This document shows, one piece after another, positions 57,663 through 64,000 of a stretch of DNA of 64,000 nucleotides. The position numbers and the translations under genes are program-made. Within the stretch, counting starts at the first letter, position 1. The number at the start of each line of letters is the position of its first letter. The stretch is taken from contig NC_064043.1 in assembly GCF_932526225.1 (NCBI RefSeq), positions 10,087,821 to 10,151,820 of the forward strand, read 5' to 3'. The DNA comes from Nematostella vectensis (taxonomy: Eukaryota; Cnidaria; Anthozoa; Actiniaria; Edwardsiidae). The notes under the pieces are model-generated. The model was given only the letters and a program-made list of their open reading frames with translations. It did not search any database and was not told the origin of the DNA.

Positions 57663-60600
57663 TTCAGGCTGGCTCAAAACGTATTAAAAAATTAAAACAG
57701 GAAAGCCGACAACCACTACCTTGATATGAAATATTAATGCGATGAAAGCAAAAGCCCGTTTGTGTGTTTTACTAGAAATCCTTCCCCGGTTAATTTAAGT
57801 ACTAGGTACCTCCTTGCATTTCAAGATTTAAGTAATTCTATAATAAAATAAATAAAATAAAAGGAAATAACTGCAAAAACTTTTTGAAAATGGACAGTTT
57901 GAATAAAAGATTGTAGATCGCTATACTGGGAACGGTTTTCACACAAAAAATAACACGTTTGTTTGAAAAAAAAAAAGAAAAAAGACAGTATTTTAGTTGA
58001 TAATGTGCTTTGAAGTTTATTTTGGTCTTATTGGCTAATCAGGAAAAAAATACTCGCAATTATCATGGGTCAAGGGTGGTAAAACCCAGAAAAAGAACAG
58101 TTAATTAGAAGATTGAGTCGAACAAAATAAACTTTCGAACCGGATAACAGTTCTATTACATTAAAATAGACAAAAGCATATATAAAACTAGAAAAAAGAA
58201 TTGTACTCTTAAGGACATTTTTACTTAAGTTTTTAAATAATAAAAGAAAAAGAATACATTTTTCCTGTTAAATTTATTACCATTTTTTTCTGATCAAATG
58301 AACAGCGGAACTGTTCATTGATAATGTCACCTTGACTGTCCACCGGTCGAGCACAAACATATTTAATAGCTCGAATTTATTGAGACAAGGCCGAAGTACA
58401 AGTGAGAAAAAAATATTTGAACAAAATCTTATAAACTGCGATTTGTTTGCTGTTTTCTTATACAATTTATAAAAAAATCAATTGCTGTGAAGAAATAAAT
58501 TAAAAGACAATCAGTTCTTCCTCAAACAAAAAAACGCAGTTGAGCTACTGTGAATACATAAGCTAACATTTTCTAATTTAAAACAGTGTATAGGAGAAAT
58601 TTCTGATCGCAAAGTGCTGCGAACCAATATTTATCCTATTTAGTGGAAATCAAATGAAAGGCTTATTGGCCGGCAAATGAGTACCTAGATCGAGATTCCG
58701 GAAATTTTAAAAATGCAAATACTAGCTGTCTTAAAAACTTCTTCATTGCAAAATGTATTACAAACACTTTTCAAATCCGAATTATGAATTCTAATTTACT
58801 TTCAACAGCTGATTTGTGTATATAGACTATATTTGTTTTTATTGAAGTTCAATAGAAGAGCAGTTTGATGTTTTGGAAAAACTCACTAGCGATTGGAGTG
58901 CTTTTAACGAATTTAGAGAGTGAGTGAATGAGCGAAAAAAATCGATTTTCTATTTTCTACGGCTTTAGAAAATCATTGAATTTATAGTAACATAGGAGGC
59001 AAAGATATCTCAAATCCAAAAATACCAGCTCGGTATTTTTTAAACGTTGGTTTCATTTTTGCAGTTTTTACTGGATGAAGCCATTTACTAACAATGAATA
59101 GTGTTGCTACAAAACCATATCGATCGATACATATAATTCATGCTCTCTAAGGGATAATTTTTTTCTTGTTTTATTTACAAATCCCCCTATTTTGCTGTTT
59201 GTGCTTCTACAATTATTACAGAAATTTTCTAATAAGCGAATAATAAGCCTTTCTGCTAGGAAAATCCACAGTGTTTTAACTTACCAGCCCACGAATGCCC
59301 AAATGAGGGTTGTAGGAGGGATTTCTCAGCTTGAAACTGTGCCGGTCAACTCGAGGCATCTTTTATGTTATTCTCCCACAGCAAATCCTTCGTCTATCAT
59401 TTGATATATGCTTTCATCTTCGCAAGTCTCGTACGCATGGTCTCTGAAACGTTAGATCGTTTGTGATTATGATATTATGCAAAGTTGAGCTAGGCACCTG
59501 TGCCGGGTATATGAGAGGATCGCGCGTCGGTTGTCTAGTTAGTTGTATCATATATGCGTTTCACTCTATTTGTAACCTATCCCAGCCCATCGCACTTCAC
59601 AATGACATATTTGCACTCTTGGATCGTCTAGATGTTTACGTCTGTGAGCAATAGTGTAATTGCTACAAGAAGTTTTTTTTTGAGGACGTTTCATTCAGTT
59701 GGCAGATTATGTAGCTCCGCCTTTCGCGGTTAATTTTTTTTTTAATTTTTGGTGTTTTTGTAAAAAAATATTCTTATTGTAAGAGACTGTAAGTTTCTAG
59801 GCATGATTAACGATTTACGTACTACACCGTTATCATCGCAAAAGCTTCGGGTTCGATTCGTTTGTATGTCACAACAAAACAGCAACATAGCTTCATGAAT
59901 GATCAGCAGCATCATCCATATCTACCAGCAACAGCAGCCTGTTACATTTTTTAAGGTTACTGTTATAAAAAAGACTACGATGATGAAGACAAAAGTAACA
60001 ACTACAAACCCACCAATCATGAAAGAATAAAAACAGAAGCAACAACAACAATAATAGCGCCGACATTAACAGCAAACTACAACAACAACAAAAATAAAGA
60101 CACCAACAACACGTAAACAATAACAAAGTCAGGAACAGCTGCACAGTAACAACAAAAATCAAAGCAGAATAACTTTTTCTGAATTTTGGATTCTCAGTTT
60201 TTTTTTTACCAGAAAAAAAAATCATTTTCCACCAGCTAAAACCTTAAGTGAAAAAAGTTCCAATCATTTCGTCGCTCTCATTTGTTTTATACCATGTCCT
60301 ATAGCTTTCAATTTACCAAGGGCTATATGGAGTAATGTGGGACAAAATAACCAATTGGCCCAAATTCATTAGGCCACCAATTTTTAAAAGCGTAACTCAT
60401 TTTCCTGGAGAATTGAACGCTTTATCTATCGGCGGTCATATCGGTTTATTTAAGAAATTTAAGATCTTTTTTTCCCGAGGGCGTCGAAGGACGCAATTAA
60501 AAGAGTTTCTGGCTAATTGACATCAGTATTGTTTTGACTGAGGAAAAAAATGATTGAAAGCTACTTCTTTATAGGAGTCGCGCTATTTGTCTTCATCAAA

Positions 60601-62030
60601 ATCGTGGTTTTCATCCTAAATAGTCAAGGAAAATCCATAGTATTTGTGATAAAAGTATTTTGACATGTCTTGCGCGTTTTTTAAGGCTTGATTGAATCAA
60701 ATTCGGCATCAATGGCGGTCTCTGACTTTTGTCGCGCCGGTTATAGCGTGTTGATTCCGGAGAGACTTCCAAGATATGGATTTCAGTGGCGCCTTGACAA
60801 TAAAATGCATCTAGAGAGTGAATTTTTATTGTTTTTATTGTAACCTTGTCAGTAAGGCAAGCAGTTCAATCAGCGAAAATAACCCCTTTATACTGCTGGC
60901 TTTATATTTATGAAAATAGGATTTTATACGTGTTTTATACGTGAGTTTAATGGAAAGGGGTGGGGATGAAGGGGGAGGGGGGGGGGGGGGTAAACGGAGT
61001 GATGAAAGGGATGGGAATGGGGCTAGAAAGGAAAGAACCTTTTGAATGGAGAGATTTTCCGAAAACTTTATTATTTGTTAGATCTCCTTGCCTTTTTTGT
61101 TTTTATTTTGCACTCCGAAATTATGCTGTATTGTAACAGGTTTTCATACTCGCGTTTTTTTTTTATTTGCACATAATATACACTGCGCCAAGATTAACAT
61201 ATATGCTTTTCTGGGAAATATGTTCTACTTATACTTAAGATAAAAAGGGGTGCGGACACCACCCCCTCCCCCTACCACCAGCACCACCACAACGATCGAA
61301 TAATCAAGCAGACAAAATAACCACGATGCTATGTCTATCGTCAAAGCTGGCATGCATTTGCCTTTGGCCGGAATCATCAATTACATTAAACGACAGAGCT
61401 TACGATGAAACTAAAGATAAGAGGCGTACTGTAAGGGGTAGGGAGGGGGGGGGGGGGGGAAAGCAGTGTCTTTATGGCTAGAGGCTAGAGATCTTATTCG
61501 CGATGTCTGGTTAACCGAAGCTGTTTAGGTCTCTTCATATGTATACATAAGATTTCAAAATTCAACGATAACTCTAGCGCTAGAGGAAAATGTGGGCGGG
61601 GTAGGGGCCGGTCGTCAGAGAGTCGGGCGGTCGTCTAGTAGGGGGGGGGCACCAAAATATAAGAAAAATGGCGGAAGATAATTTTGTGGATTTTACATCT
61701 TCGTTTCTTTTAAAATTCCCCAAAATATATCGCTGGTTAAGGCACGAAACATGAAAATGAAGAGGAAACGGCTTCATGGATGGTTCATTGTTGTGTCTAA
61801 CATACACGTTATCTCATAGATCTTGTGACAGAATGGCCATATATAAACCTAAATCTTCCATCGCCAAAACCATATTATTTTAATAAACATAAAAGCTAGC
61901 CTGGCACTTTTCCTCAACTTTTTTTGACAAATAGGCAATATGTCCGCTTTTCTTGGTTTGACATGAAAACGATATATCAACTATTAAAAAAAAAATATGA
62001 CAAAAGGCACTAGCGTGGTTTGGCGGAGTT

Positions 62031-62123
62031 ATGGCGGCCAGCGGTGAAGAGCCTTTTCGTGGGATCCGAGAGGCGAAAAGGCATTATGGGAAATTGGAAA
62101 TTCTAAACGAGAAGTGTGTTTAA
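62031..62123 (+). CDS. Weak candidate for a first coding exon
   Basis: ATG in a good context (GTTATGGCGG) opens a 30-codon frame, MAASGEEPFRGIREAKRHYG then eleven more residues, ending in TAA at 62123, with a GTGTGT donor possible near 62115. The composition is protein-like, and GC content rises locally. A possible downstream exon with an acceptor at 63676 (TTTCCAG) and MSPQKKAGPPRMT could belong to the same gene running out of the window. I do not recognise the protein. Confidence 0.22.
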   Translation: MAASGEEPFRGIREAKRHYGKLEILNEKCV

Positions 62124-64000
62124 AATCCTAAAGAAGGAAGAAAGAATCTAATAAATTGCATTCATGCATTTTATTTTAAGATCCTCATTTTATATGAAAC
62201 AATAATCACAAGTTTTGTTTTTGAATCGCCAAAGTTAATTGTGAAAGAGAACGAAATTTGTGGCGTTTTGACCAAATATTCGCTCTCTTATAAAGCAGAT
62301 GTTAAGTGTTAAAAAACGATTTCACACTTCATTGTGCTGTGGTGAAGTGACTTCTTATACCTTTTTTGACGGCTATAAAACATCAAAGTAAAACAAAAGA
62401 AGGCATAATGGTAGCACGGATCTGTTTAAAAAAATAATGCGTTATGTTTTTTACAGTTTTAATGAAGGTCCATTTTCAGAGAGAAAACTCATTACTAACC
62501 TTTTGACGACATTGCTGTAAAACCTTTTAGTAGTGCATCCGTGATCCGTGTTTTACAAAAAGATCGTGCTAAAAGTGTTTTAACGCGTTTATATCGCTTG
62601 ATAAGTGGATTCAGAGTTAATGGCTTGCACCGAAGACATCTGTGATCGAGCGATAGCAAATTTGACACGTGACCCGATTATCGCAATCGACTTAGGGACT
62701 AGAGGAAATTAAAAACCAACTGAAGTAAAAGTCGGGAAGATATCAGCAAAAGATACGTCATGTTCGTCCTAGTTAACACAGGAGCAAGACTAGTTTTTAA
62801 TATATACCCATTCCGTCGAGTGAGGCCTTCTCTAAGCTTATATATTCGACAAAACATACATTATATAACGTTTCCAAAAATGGGAAATAAATTCAGAATT
62901 CATCACAACAAGGTTTTGTATTCTTCAAAGAAACAGACAAATTTAGAAAAAGAAAGAATTTTGTCTTTTGGACCGACCATTGATATTTGACAGGCAAGTA
63001 ATAGAAGATTTGATTTTCCTGCTAGATGTTATTTTTCGCGGCCAGGTGGCTTTCTCGATTATTTTTTTTCTCGAATTTCGCTTTGACTTTTTACCAAGAA
63101 TTCTGTTTTTTTTTTTCTAGAGATTTTACCTTGAGCAAGTTTGTTTGAGGTGATTTTCGTTACTGACCACCAGATGAATTCCAAATGAGCTATAGCACAG
63201 CATGTTTTGGCAGACTTTACCTCCTACGCCACGCTGGATATCGCGAACATTCCATGGATTTTAAAGCCTCATGTGGTGTTTTGATGCTCTTTCGGTCGGC
63301 AAAGATGCGGGCAAAATGCTTCTAAATGCTTCTATAAAATTACTTATCAGCATGTTTCTATATACGCGTAAAAGCTGTAGCCATGCCATCGGCTTTGCCA
63401 TAATTATATTTTTGAAAAATAAAAGACATAAAAAAAAACAAGAAAGAAAAAAGAAAAAAAAGACACTATCGAAAACCTCGTCGTGTAGGGATGGAAAACG
63501 AAAAGTAAAAATATCACACAATAGAGGAATTTCGCGTAAACCGGCCCTGCAAAAGTAGAAAATAGATATCGAATGGACCAATAATTAGGGTGGCCGCGCG
63601 CTAAGAATATTGTTGAATTCTTGAGAGCTGCATATAACGTGCATGAATGTTATTCACGTGATATAGATATTTCCAGGGAGACATGTCACCCCAAAAGAAA
63701 GCTGGGCCTCCGAGAATGACAAGTAAAGAGCGTATTTGATTTTTTCTTTGCCATAAAATTGCTTACAACTACATCATTACTCAACGGCACAAGGGAAAAA
63801 AATGTGTTGTACAATCAAAAGGCCCTTGCCAAGTCGTGGATATTAAATGGTAATTTGGGATAAAAGCTTGGTTTTGGTGCCTTTTAACCCATTATGTAGT
63901 GTATGAACCAAACCACTAAATTTCTTTGCTTTATGTGGCTGTATTTATACAGAGGGTATTTTGTTTTAGACAAGTGTAAACAATGGTACTATTGTTATGT

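Larger units (their letters stand above)
55588..64000. other. Long region with no supported gene
   Basis: It should contain the first exon and promoter of Erg-2, which I could not identify. It holds inverted-repeat elements at 56431-57283 and 57402-57662, G runs near 60977 and 61443-61459, CAA-rich low complexity at 60030-60120, and a weak first-exon candidate at 62031. Other open frames have low-complexity or non-biological composition. Confidence 0.5.

Noticed and set aside
59765-59870. Possible tRNA because of GGGTTCGATTCG
   Set aside because: No acceptor stem or anticodon arm could be folded around the B-box-like motif.
59893-60225. Minus-strand frame rich in Leu and Cys
   Set aside because: It comes from CAA-rich low-complexity sequence on the plus strand, with no homology or splice context.

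Overview
This is a nuclear genomic window from an animal. Genes are split by spliceosomal GT-AG introns, and intergenic DNA is rich in minisatellites, homopolymer G/C runs and short inverted-repeat elements. The gene families fit a cnidarian, most likely a sea anemone such as Nematostella: Erg-type K+ channels without an eag/PAS domain, TMEM272-like proteins, and a lineage-divergent Cys-loop receptor and GPCR. The species is inferred, because no search could be run.

Layout, left to right. At 269-5128 (minus) there is a four-exon membrane-anchored short-chain dehydrogenase of the retinol/17-beta-hydroxysteroid dehydrogenase type. At 6159-9682 and about 15228-16612 (plus) lie two tandem TMEM272-like four-helix membrane proteins. 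At 20668-29011 (plus) there is a seven-exon Erg-type (KCNH) potassium channel. At 31133-35498 (plus) there is a seven-exon nicotinic-receptor-like Cys-loop channel. At 37423-38661 (plus) there is a divergent class A-like GPCR, followed at 40569-41120 by a broken paralogue. At 44177-55587 (minus) a second Erg-type channel converges on the first. From 55.6 kb to the end no convincing gene was found, only inverted-repeat elements and one weak first-exon candidate. Exon boundaries were read by hand. In every complete model the phases close, and matching exons of the two Erg genes have the same or nearly the same lengths.

Functionally, 20-56 kb is a small cluster of excitability genes: two K+ channels, one ligand-gated channel and a receptor family. 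Both Erg proteins lack the eag domain and carry pore residues that, in human ERG, weaken C-type inactivation. The upstream Erg gene has also lost the usual intrinsic-ligand motif of its C-terminal domain. The Cys-loop receptor has unusual charged residues at the narrow end of its pore.

The most striking non-coding pattern is that tandem repeats border splice sites in several genes. In the dehydrogenase, about 19 repeat units each carry a copy of the real 3' splice site. In Erg-1, six decoy acceptors precede exon 6. In Erg-2, a 2.9 kb 28-bp satellite with higher-order structure ends next to a duplicated 5' splice site. A long palindrome built from short iterons sits just downstream of Erg-2. 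I found no wholly new multi-gene system that I could defend.
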